64,000 nt of DNA from contig JAYKYS010000007.1 in NCBI GenBank assembly GCA_036924285.1, positions 744,001 through 808,000 of the forward strand, in the 5' to 3' direction. This document shows, piece by piece, positions 47,721-58,139 of the stretch. How positions within the stretch are numbered: position 1 is the stretch's first letter; the number at the start of each line of letters is the position of its first letter. A program made the position numbers and the translations under genes. The notes below the pieces were generated by a model. It searched no databases. It was not told the origin of the DNA and saw nothing but the letters and a program-made list of their open reading frames with translations. The stretch is from Asterella californica (taxonomy: Eukaryota > Streptophyta > Marchantiopsida > Marchantiales > Aytoniaceae).

Positions 47721-48913
47721 TGCGGTCCGTAGTTAGAATAGAGCTAGACAAGGATGTGCTACGAAGGGTTGGCAACTCAATTCGAGAAGCTACAAGATGG
47801 AATGATCCTGTGGATACTATGTCAGTGCATGCTTATGTTGCAAGAAGTCAGCATGAAGCTGTACTAGAAGAAAAACGCAGGAGGGAGGATGCAGGTGAGG
47901 CTTCTACAGCCAAACGACCTGCTACAGGGAGTGAAAAGGCTAGACCAGAGGCAAGGCAGGAGACAACACCTACTCGGGAGGAGAATATGGAGGATCTACC
48001 ACCTACAACATCAAAGGAGAAGGAGAGAAGCAAGGAGAAGGGTAAGATGCCTGCATACAAACTTCAGTCTGACATTGAGATTGCTACAGACCTGAAGCAA
48101 GTGTTAGAGAATCGTATCTTGAATGGGAAGATTGAGTTTACTCTGGGTGAGATTCTTGGGATTGCAAAGCGTGAGTTCCATGAGGTTATCATAGATATCA
48201 TCAAGAGGAAACGTCAGATTTTGGGTGAAGCAGCTACGCTTAACGCTCTAGGGACCAAGCTGTCGGAGGATGAGGAGGATGAGATTGCTGGTTACTGCTC
48301 TCAAGTATCAGAGGGGAGTTTGTATCAGCACGTGAGGTTTGAAGATGAGGTGGAAGCATTGCAGAAGAGCCATTACTCTCACAACCATTGGGCAAGAGCA
48401 ACCACAAAGACCTTGGTGAAGTTGGGAGATCTGGAGGAACCTGTGGTGGCATTGATTGATCACGGCTCAGAGATTAATCTGATGTCTAAGGAGCTGTACA
48501 AGCGTGGAAGGTGGCACATAGACACCAACCATGGATTGCTTATCCGTGCTGCCAACAACCAGAGGGGAGAACTCTATGGTGCTTGTCCCAACATCAAGGT
48601 AACTGTGGGTGACATCAGTGATGTTCAGAATTTCTTTGTGCAAGACATGTCAACCTATTCTATCATTCTATGGCAGCCTTACATTACTGCTGTTAGAATG
48701 GAGACACGAGTTATGGATGATGGTTCAGCTTATGCTAGGATACGTAGTAGAGATGGCAAAAGAGCTGTTCAATTTTTGACCGTTGCTGCAGAACATGAGA
48801 GGAATCGTGATAGCTTGAGAGACCGTCCACTACCTAAGATTACTCAGGAGTTTAGAGAGTCTAGAGGTTTTGGCAGAGTATCATTGAAGAGCGAGACTTC
48901 AACGGTACAATAG
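47705..48913 (+). pseudogene. Copy C gag tail and aspartic protease
   Basis: The frame has a charged linker (ENMEDLPPTTSKEKERSKEK), then the retropepsin domain with VVALIDHGSEINLMSK (DHG active-site triplet). In the second block, MSTYSIILWQPYI, Trp replaces the usual Gly seen in copy A (ILGQPYI). It ends at TAG 48,911-48,913, the same place as in copy A. The RT frame overlaps its last part in -1 phase. Confidence 0.88.
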
Positions 48914-51159
48914 AGATAGGATTCTCGTCTGATCCAGTAGAACATGAAGCTTTATCCTCTAGCTTCTTAGGATTGACGTCATGTAGATCAATGTGTTATA
49001 GGAAGGTTGAGAATCTGAAGAGGTTTGAGAGGCAACATGTGAAGTGTGTACATCAGTCTTTGTGGGACAGTGGAGAGTTAGCAGGAGATGAATACATATC
49101 TGGAGTGTTTGAAGAGCAGTATTTGGTAGATACTATAGGGGAGTTGAAATCTATAGTAGAAAGTTTTATAGATGATGTAGATAGAGTGGTGAGAGTGAGC
49201 TCCAAGGAGCTTTATGATGTAACTGATAAGTTTATAGATCGACAAGAGGTGTATGTGGAGACCAAGTACAAGTCAGTGGCAAAGAAAGTCAAACCAGTGA
49301 CTTTGCCTTTACCACTCGATTACAATCAGAAGATGGAGCAAGCTTCACGAGAACCGACGCTCAGAGGACCGAGAAGAATTGGGCACCAGTTCACAGAAAC
49401 AACACTGAAGGAGCTGAGGATTGGAGGTGATGGATTTCTTACTGAGCAAGAGAAGAAGAGCTTCAAGGAGATGCTATCTAGGCATGGTAAGGCGTTTGCA
49501 TTTGAGTCACATGAAGTAGGATGTGTAGATCCAAGTGTAGTTGCACCTATGGTAATCTTTACTATACCGCATGTGTCTTGGAATCTACGTCCTATCCCTA
49601 TGCCTAGAGCTCATCTGCCAAAGCTGATAGACTTGCTAAATGAGAGGATTAGGATGGGTATCTTGGAACCATCTATAGCTCCCTATTCTAGCAGATGGTT
49701 TACTGTTCCGAAGAAAAGTGGAGCTTTGAGATTCATTCAAGATATGTAGCCAGTTAACAAGGTAACTATCAGAAATATGGGTATAGGACCTATTGTAGAC
49801 GAGTTTGCAGAGGCTTTTGATGGTCGTGTTATCTACTCAATGGGAGACTTATATTCAGGTTATGATCAGTTTCAGTTATCCTCTGAAAGTAGAGACTTGA
49901 CTACAATGAGGACACCTTTGGGGTTACTAAGGATGTGCACCTTGCCACAAGGTGCTACCAATTCTGTAGCACATATGATGAATGGCATGAACAAAGTTTT
50001 GAGGGATTTCATTCTTGAAAAAACTATGCCATTCCTTGATGATGTGCCGATCAAAGGGTGTGTTGAGGAGGAGAAGAATGAGATAATGGATCAGAGGGGG
50101 TGCCGTAAGTTTGTTGCAGATCACATAGCTGATTGTAATAAGATACTGAGTCGACTGGAGGAGGTTCATTTGACTTTATCAGGAGTAAAGTCTCTATTTG
50201 GAGAACAAGAGGTGTTGATTGTGGGGCACCTATGTGGATCTTATGGTCGGGAACCTTGTCCAAACAAGGTTGATGCCATTCGAAGAATGAAGGAGACATG
50301 TGGGTCAGTTACCGAGGTGAGAAGATTTCTAGGTGCATGTGTGTTTTATCATATATGGATTCCACACTTTGCACATGTAGCAGATCCGTTGTACAAGTTG
50401 CTGAAGAAGGGGCAAAGATTTCAGTGGCAAGAGGAGCAAAGCGAGTCTATGAAGAAGTTGAAGGATCTGTTGTCTTCACCACCAACTCTACGGAAGATAA
50501 CATATGAGTTGGGCAGATATGTGATCATTACTGTTGATACTAGTCCTATTGGCATTGGATGGGCTATAGAACAAGATGATGAGAATGGAAATAGATATGT
50601 GGTGCGTTTTGGAGCTAAGGTGTTAAGTTCACGGCAGAGAGACTACCCTCAGGTCAAGAGAGAGCTATGGGGAGTAGTTACTGCGATGAAGAGTGATAAG
50701 GAATACTTGATAGGAGCACCTGTGGTTGTGGAGACAGATTGTTTACCTCTCTTGGGAATGATTACTAGCTGTACAACTCCAGATATTGCTATGTTGAGGT
50801 GGATAGCATATATCAAGTCCTTGAACTCAGAGTTTAGACATATTGCAGGAAAAGACAATCCTGTGGCAGATATGTTATCGAGGGCTAGGTATTACGGTGA
50901 GAAGGAAATGATAGATGATCAGGAGGATGTGGGAACAGAGTTCTATTCTAGTGTTCTTGCTAGAAAGGATAGAAGCTGTTTTGCAGCTCCATTGGAGTTA
51001 TTTGAGGAAACTATGTATGATGGCGAGTGGTTGGATCTTGGGCGCTATTTGAGTTCACTGGAAAGGCAAGAAGGCTTGTCTGATGCATATTTCAAGAGGA
51101 TCCGTAGAATAGCTTATGGTTACTTTTTACATGGAGGACCTCTATGGAAGCGCCCTAAG
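48865..51159 (+). pseudogene. Copy C reverse transcriptase, RNase H and start of integrase region
   Basis: Open in the -1 frame from 48,865, with the overlap FWQSIIEERDFNGTIEIGF also seen in copy A. RT motifs: YSMGDLYSGYDQFQL, LPQGATNS and MPFLDDVPIKG. A TAG at 49,747-49,749 replaces a Gln codon before PVNKVTIRN. RNase H follows (TVDTSPIGIGWAI, RHIAGKDNPVADMLSR) and keeps the Arg codon (NRYVVRF) that became TGA in copy A. It breaks off at LWKRPK. The two copies are broken at different points. Confidence 0.9.
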
Positions 51160-51160
51160 G

Positions 51161-51884
51161 GGACACTAGATGTCCCTTAAACGTACCGTGAATGCGGGAC
51201 GCCTCCGCCTACCCCTGCACTAGTGCAGTCACCTAGTGTGGATGCTAGAGGGAGATTACCACCGGGTTTCGAAATGGACCTCTCACCTTCGGGTTGGCGG
51301 GGTAATTAGTACGAATTCGGTTGCGGCCCTCCAAGTCTTGGGGTAGCGAGATGGCATCAAAGATACTCCAAGTCGGTACCAATTCTTTTGTAGAAAAATG
51401 TAGAGTTCGAAATATTATTCACTTGGGTCGAAAAATCAAGTGAAACTGATACCTGAGGCAATACTTACGGCACTTCGAAGTTTAAGGGGGCCGAGGAGTA
51501 GGCTGGCCCCTTCGGGGGAATATGAGGGGCACCAAGTTGCCTAGGGGCGGGACACTAGATGTCCCTTAAACGTACCGTGAATGCGGGACGCCTCCGCCTA
51601 CCCCTGCACTAGTGCAATCACCTAGTGTGGATGCTAGAGAGAGATTACCATCGGGTTTCGAAATGGACCTCTCACCTTCGGGTTGGCGGGGTAATTAGTA
51701 CGAATTCGGTTGCAGCCCTCTAAGTCCTGGGGTAGCGAGATGGCATCAAAGATACTCCAAGTCGGTACCAATTCTTTTGTAAAAAAATGTAGAGTTCGAA
51801 ATATTATTCACTTGGGTCGAAAAATCAAGTGAAACTGATACCTGAGGCAATACTTACGGAACTTCGAAGTTTAAGGGGGCCGAG
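51161..51884. repeat. 389-bp tandem repeat, one full and one partial unit
   Basis: GGACACTAGATGTCCC starts at 51,161 and again at 51,550 (period 389). The second unit stops after GGGGGCCGAG near 51,884. Units are almost identical. The unit holds short palindromes: GGGACA...TGTCCC at the start and CTGCACTAGTGCAG at 51,215-51,228. It also has the hairpin GGCCCCTTCGGGG near 51,505. No coding capacity was found and it is not 5S rRNA. Its junction with the truncated element is abrupt. Confidence 0.9.
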
Positions 51885-52692
51885 AAATGACAATGATGAT
51901 AACTCGGGCTCCACGTGTCAGAACGAGGTGATTCCGGTGGCCAGAGGTAGCCGTGGTGGAGTTACTTCGGATGGAGGTGTCAAATGCTGACTGTACGACC
52001 GACTCGGTGGCCGTCCGTACAGATGAACCTGCAAAGCTTAGTGAGATAGTCTTCTTACGTGTAGATTTATTACCAGTGATTTATTTTTCTGCTGCCATCT
52101 GTTTAGGGCGTCTTTTACTCCTGCCAGGTGACACTGAAGGTTACGTAGGGTGGGGGAAAACCCAGAGGGGTGTACTCCAGAGAGAGAGAATTCTCAGTCC
52201 ATTATCGCATTATCGCAGTCTGTCGATCATCGAGCAGTGTAGAGTTTACCGTGCGGAAGCTATCGAGTAGAGAGAAACAGTAGAGCTGAGGAGAAGATTT
52301 TGACACAGAGGTTACGTCTGAAGAGAACTTCTGTCTGATCAGTTTTTTGATATCGAGGGATTGAGAGTAGAGAACAGAATCGAGTAGATAGGAGACCTAC
52401 AACTTGTACGCACGTCTTTCTGAAAAGAAAACGGGAAGCTTCTAGGTGAACGCGCTGGTGCTTCACAGGAGCAGTTTTCTGATATTCTGAGTTATTGAGC
52501 GTGAGCTTTTCAATCTGCATGATCTGGAGTTGAAGATCTACTTGCACGCCGTGTGTTTTATCCTGACCAGATCGAGAACGTGGTGGTGTGATTTCTTGCG
52601 ATCCGTATTTTGTGTGTGGTTTTTCGTCCTCCCCTTCACGATCGTATCACAGCTAGAAGGTTCGCCCTTCTCAGGAAACTCTCGCCTCGACA
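51885..52692. repeat. Possible LTR relic
   Basis: The stretch near 52,645-52,692 (TATCACAGCTAGAAGGTTCG..., ending CCTCGACA) closely matches the terminal bases of the solo LTR at 22,507-22,554. The upstream part could therefore be a diverged LTR, but I could not place a 5' end. It carries a few purine-rich runs and no coding sequence. Confidence 0.35.
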
Positions 52693-53149
52693 ACGTAGAA
52701 AGATTGACACTTCGAGGACACTCCAAGAAGAGAGAGCGAGTAGACAAGGAAGTAAGTATTTGCCTCTCCATGTATATATAGTGGAAGGGAGCAGAAGAGA
52801 AACCCTAATGGTGGATTAGCCCTCTAACCAGCTGTAAGTACCTTAACCACTCCGGCTAATATTAGCCGATGATCTACTAGAGCTTGGAGTTATATCAACA
52901 AGTTCTACATATCTGGACGAGTCAAACATACGATGTAATAACACTCGCTCATCTTGTGTAAAAAACTACATTAGTCCCACTAGTGTAGTACGTGGACTCC
53001 AATGTGAGCAACAGCTCTATGTGAAATTGATTCTGGTCTAGAATCGGTGATTTCTCCAGATCCTCCACTCAAAGTACTACTATGAAGTACTATAGTGGAC
53101 TGACTCCTTAGTTCTGTAGTAGGTACATGGATGACTACGACAAGTGCAT
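52693..53149. other. Unassigned spacer before the copia relic
   Basis: No reading frame or repeat family recognised. It may include decayed copia sequence downstream of the integrase relic. Confidence 0.4.
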
Positions 53150-53660
53150 GAGCAAATTAAGACTGTAGCTCATCAAATACAACATCTCTATTGATATAGA
53201 ATTGTTTCGACAAAGAATTGTAACATTTGTATCTTTTCATGTCGAAAGCATATCCAAAAAAGATACGTCTATCTGCTTTCGGATCTAGTTTCTTATGTTT
53301 CTCATCAAGTATGTGCACATAACAAATACATCAGAAAACTTTAAGGAATGAGCAATCAGACTTATTGCTTGTGAAGACTTCCATCGATGTCTGGTTGTGG
53401 ATTGTTGCTATAGACGTCCGATTCATGAAATACACTGCAAATGAAATAACTTCTGCCCAGTAAGATCTAGGTAAAGTATATCGTTCAACATAGCACGTGC
53501 ATCTTTTACGGTGTGTCGATTCTTGTGCTCCACAACCCCGTTCTGCTACGGATTGTAACTGTAGGTCTTTTGATATTGGATGTCATGCTCATGCATATAT
53601 GCATTGAACTCTTTGATATGATATCATATCTCACGACCACATAGAAGTTTGAAGCATGGA
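53150..53660 (-). pseudogene. Ty1/copia integrase relic
   Basis: Translated on the minus strand in pieces, it shows copia integrase landmarks in order: EFNAYMHEHDIQYQKTYSY, QNGVVEHKNRHTVKDARAML, TSMEVFTSNKSD, CYVHILDEKHKKLDPKADRR, IFFGYAFDMKRYKCY and INRDVVFDE. Several frame changes and stops interrupt it and no long frame survives. The RT that should follow is not recognisable at lower coordinates, so this is an old fragment. Confidence 0.82.
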
Positions 53661-54754
53661 TAAACCTAGAAATTCAATTGGACAACACTAATTCTACTAT
53701 CTTGAAACTAGAGAAATACATAAACATGATTTCTCTTTATCTGATCACATGAAATAGAACAATATATTTAACTTCTAAACATCAAACCGGTCAATGAAAA
53801 CCCATACTCAACAGGTTGAGAAATACAACCGGTACCGCTAGAGGTATTGCGGGGGTGTTAAAACATTCCACGATTTTTAGAGAGCCATGTTTTGCTAAAC
53901 ATGGCCTTCATCTCCATCCCCAGTATAACTAGTGTAACATTCGAGATAGGACAAGAATGAAACCATGAATGCCGGGGAGCGAGACGATCCGACTCCAGCA
54001 CAAAGGCACTTTGGGAAAACGAATAAAACTTTCACTTTTTAACGTGAATTAATTCATAATATTAATAAACCCCACTGCAAAAAGAGTTACTAACTTCTCT
54101 CTTTATTTGCCTTTCCACCTTCATATGGAAAGGTGAATAATAAGCAAAATAAATTACCTCAAAAACTTTACTCTGGTGAGCATCCCAATCTTCCGTACAC
54201 GAGGATAGTTAATTAATAACTGTCTTTAGATCCTTTATAAAAGCTGAGGACGTCTCGACAACAAGTTCATGACGGACTCCATCATTAATGTGCATATTCG
54301 TAATTTTGCCCACCGCATCATGTCATTGAACGTGCCGCCACACTTTTGGGACTCCATCTACACTAGAGTGAGTGGAGTTAACTCTGACTCTAGTTTAGTG
54401 TGAACCCTCAGTATAATATACTGAATATCTAACTTTTGATATCATTTTTTTTATCACGAAAATGTAATGTTACCTGTTGAAAAGAAAAGAAAAGAAATTA
54501 TGCGAGATATAGTGTTACTTAGAATGAGTGCATGGAGTGTTGTGAAGATCTATACCTTTCTTCATTCTTTCATATTATGTTGACCCTGCATCAATGCATA
54601 ACATTTTGGTAAATGATCTATTGAATCTTAGTCAAGAGAAACTAAGCATCTCCAACCGCCTCTGGATAACTTTTCAGAAAATATAGAAGTAGATGTAGAA
54701 ATTGTATACTATACTGTTATGAAAAATAAATTTATCTGTAAATATTCTATTATA

Positions 54755-54870
54755 ATCGGACCTGGAGTTACAGGAAAACCAGACATAACCCATAAACCGA
54801 GTGCGGATTTACTTGCTGCAGAAACTACAACTGCAAGAACTACTAACCAAAATATATTATTTGATTGAGA
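54755..54870 (+). repeat. Dispersed repeat, copy 1
   Basis: Shares ACCTGGAGTT, CATAACCCATAAA, AGTGCGG and CAGAAACTACAA in order with 56,000-56,110, about 1.25 kb away. Both are followed by AT-rich sequence and a GGAA(T/G)AGATGAAT-like motif. Origin unknown. Confidence 0.6.
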
Positions 54871-55999
54871 TAGTAATTTATTAATTTATTTTTTTGTTAT
54901 TTATGATAAATTAAGCTTGCTGTCCATTCAACCTTCAGCTGGAATAGATGAATAAACAAGTATGAAGAAGTGAAAATATGCATCCTAACTCCCCTTCCCA
55001 GAAAGGACAGGAAGGAGACAAGTATAGAACCCAAGCTAAATTCAGTTAATCTTTTGGTGTGTATCAGGATAATTATTAATGTGTGTATTAAATATCAAGT
55101 GTTTATTAATTATTATGAATATCACACAAAAGAACTAAACATAGTTCTTTTCCCAAAACGCGAAATGTTGAATTGAGACTAAATATAGATCCTCACTCAT
55201 TGACCTAAACTTGGAGTCTTGGACTCCCATACACGTGACAGCCTCTTCACTTTACCAAAAAACTATAAACGTAACATACAGATATGCTTCCACCCGAGTA
55301 TAAAAGAGGTTTCAAATAAAAAGATAATTTCTGATTGAGTTTAATGTATACCTCAACTTTTTCGCGATGAAAGGTTTGGGTAGAAATAAGCATTCCTGCA
55401 TATAGGTGAACGAATGAAACGAACCATTCATATAGATCATAACTAAAGATTCCTTCCAAGTTTTGGTTAAGAGTTATAGCAATCTTCCTATTGCATGCAT
55501 CACTATCAACGATGGAATCAGATGTTTCTTACTACGTGCTCAATAACTAGACTACAAACAATTGCATTGGATACTAAGATAGCCTGCCCTTTGCTTTCTT
55601 AACAGCTTTATAGTGCAAGATTCATGTTAGGGGAGGATTTTAGTAAGTCCTTGTTATAAATTTTTGCCACCTTCTTACAAAGCCTTCGTAACTGCTTATA
55701 GTGGCGTGTAGTGATGAGAAATATCATCTCTAGATAACATATCTCAATTCTGTATACTGGTATCCTCGTGAACCAAAGATTAAAAATTATGACTTGATAT
55801 AATCCATCAGTTTCTCCACCTGAGTTCTCATATAGATGTACTCTAGCTCACTTGCACCTCTGATTTGGCCTAAGTCATTGTGAGAGTCTAATAGGAAATA
55901 AATAAACAAAACCACCTAAACCACCCTTTCTGTTCTCAGAAAAGATATAAATGTTATGCAGAATATAAATATAAATTTTATCTAATTGTGAAATGATAT

Positions 56000-56110
56000 C
56001 CTTACCTGGAGTTGCGAAACGTCCAAACATAACCCATAAAGGAAGTGCGGGCACACGCGCTACAGAAACTACAATCGTGGCAACCTTCTAACTATAAACA
56101 TTAACTTGAT
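56000..56110 (+). repeat. Dispersed repeat, copy 2
   Basis: Diverged direct copy of 54,755-54,870. The two could be ends of one old element. Confidence 0.6.
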
Positions 56111-56799
56111 CACGTATTATATTATGTTACTTATTCACTTTTATTAGCCGGGATGGAAGAGATGAATCTACATATAATAAATACAAATGCGTGGAGCACC
56201 AGAGTTAAGTTTTCATGTGGAATTAGCAGGGACAAGGGTTTCGTCATCTTTCAAAATTATTTATCATTATTTATCATGAACTAGGATTTTGGCGTAGAGA
56301 AATTGGTTTTGTCATTATGGATTTCGTTCGTAAAATGATTGTTGTATGCTTTTGTTCCTCCGAGTTATATTGACTTGTAGAGATTATATATAAAAATAAA
56401 ATATGTTTACTTATACGACAGAATGCTACAGTGCTAAGAGGTTACTTTCGGGAAGTCTAGTTAGTTCGGTTATAACATGGTTAGGTTACAGGCTAGAAAA
56501 CAGTTCGGTAGAAACTCGAAACGAGTGTTAGGGCTCGTCCGGATGACCTGGAATCATTTGGTGTTCTCTCGCTCTAGTTTGAGAACACACACCACAGTTC
56601 GTACTGAACTTCCTTGTTTAGAGAAATCTGTGAGTACCAGTTTCTTGTTGGTATAGTAAAACAGACTGTATTAGACAAGCAAGCAAAGGGTTACAGAAGT
56701 ATAGGTTATAGGGTTACCCCGGGCTTTAAATCCTTTCGTTTCACTGAATGGTTTTAGGTCTGAGTCGTGTTAGCCTCAGGGTGAGATGTACTTTCCTTG

Positions 56800-57415
56800 T
56801 CTTCGCATGCATATTATTCACCTCATGTACACTTGGAAGTGTACATGAGGTAATTTATATTCTAATATTTCTTGCAGGAAAGGTTATAACATAAATTAAT
56901 GTGCTCATAAAACGAAACGGTTTGAAAATGAAAGTCTCTGACTTATCTTCCTAACAATGCATCAGCCCGGATTCCAATTATGGTTTATATACGGATGAGT
57001 TGACTACTCCTAGACTGGTTAATATATATAAATTTATGAATTAATTTAACTTTTTATATTTATTATAATATATTTTTATGATATTTACACGTTTCTGATG
57101 AGAGCAAACGAGATTCATTGTACAAAACCTTGAGAACTAAATTCACTGTACAAAGCCATGAGGAAGAATTAGAATAGAAATTAGTATCCTCATAAAATGA
57201 CGCAGTTTGAAAATTAAGATCTCTGACTTATCCTCCTAGCAATGCATCAGCCCAGACTCCACTTATGGTTTATATCCGGATGAGTTGATTACTCTTAGAC
57301 TGGTTAATATATATCATTTATGAATTAATTTAACTTTATATACTTATTATAATATAATTTTATAACATTTATACGTTTCTGATAAGAGAAAACATAATCC
57401 ACTGTACAAGGCCGT
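56800..57415 (+). repeat. Dispersed repeat with perfect palindrome and a 285-bp tandem duplication
   Basis: At 56,821-56,834 and 56,837-56,850 the arms CCTCATGTACACTT and AAGTGTACATGAGG pair perfectly over 14 bases around two G. Downstream, a block starting TCTCTGACTTATC at 56,935 recurs at 57,220 (period 285), with GCATCAGCCC(A/G)GA, GGATGAGTTGA and AGACTGGTTAATATAT shared. An inverted copy is at 28,880-29,240. Confidence 0.75.
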
Positions 57416-58139
57416 GAGGAAGGATATGAACTGGAGCGACATAAACACACCTTGAATGAGTATATTTGTGGCACATTGCTTGAAATTTTCTGATTTTCAC
57501 CTCTAGATAAAAGTAAGACGAAAGTGATAGTCTGAAATCTATCCGGTGGGAAACAAGGAGATTTGCTTGCAATGGAATCGCGGGTCTATGCATTAGCGAT
57601 TTACCCTGTTCTATCCTCGTGTTTTATCCTCTTCCATCCGTTCTCTTTACCGTTTCCTTTACCTTCTTGCACTTTCTGATTTTCACCACGACTCCATCCA
57701 TCCTTTTCTGTTATCTTCTTTCGCTTACCATAGTATTTTTTTTAGGATTTTTGAGAGATTTTTGAGAGATTTCTTGTCACATTTAGTGTATTTATTCTTT
57801 TCCTCTCTACATATCAGGGTTAGGGTTCTTCTTCTTCTTCTCTTTTTCTTTTTCTTCTTTTCTTCTTTTTTTTTCTTTTCTAGGAGATGTTTTTATTATG
57901 AGTACCGTTTGATCGGATATCGTCTTTTCTCTAGCTATGGGAACTCTCTCTCTCATGAGATCGAGACCGATTCGAGCCACACCATGTCCGGTGTGCAATC
58001 AGTTATTTATCTCCCAAGGGGTAAAATCTCATGTGGGAAAGATGTACAAGAGCTATGATATGACCACATGGGATGCCCAGGTTAGGTGAGAACGGAGGTC
58101 TACACGTGCAGTCATTATGGCACCGTTAACCCTTCTTCT

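Larger units (their letters stand above)
45095..51159 (+). mobile_element. Ty3/gypsy element, copy C (family 1), 3'-truncated
   Basis: Order: 5' LTR, primer-binding site, gag, protease, RT, RNase H and the first bases of the integrase region. At LWKRPK (about 51,159) the homology with copy A stops and a 389-bp tandem repeat begins, so the rest of the integrase, the polypurine tract and the 3' LTR are missing. It is very close to copy A but has its own lesions: one lost G near 47,703 in gag and a TAG at 49,747-49,749 in RT. Confidence 0.93.
53661..58139. other. AT-rich repeat-bearing region, no gene recognised
   Basis: Contains the repeats listed separately. It also has the hairpin GCCATGTTT-TGCT-AAACATGGC near 53,885 and a pyrimidine tract (TTC/TTTTC)n near 57,818-57,880. 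No protein-coding gene can be supported. Remains of the N-terminal part of the following RT element may start near 57,980. Confidence 0.5.

Noticed and set aside
51161..51884. 5S rRNA or Cassandra-type TRIM
   Set aside because: The unit has no 5S internal promoter elements and no similarity to 5S that I can see.
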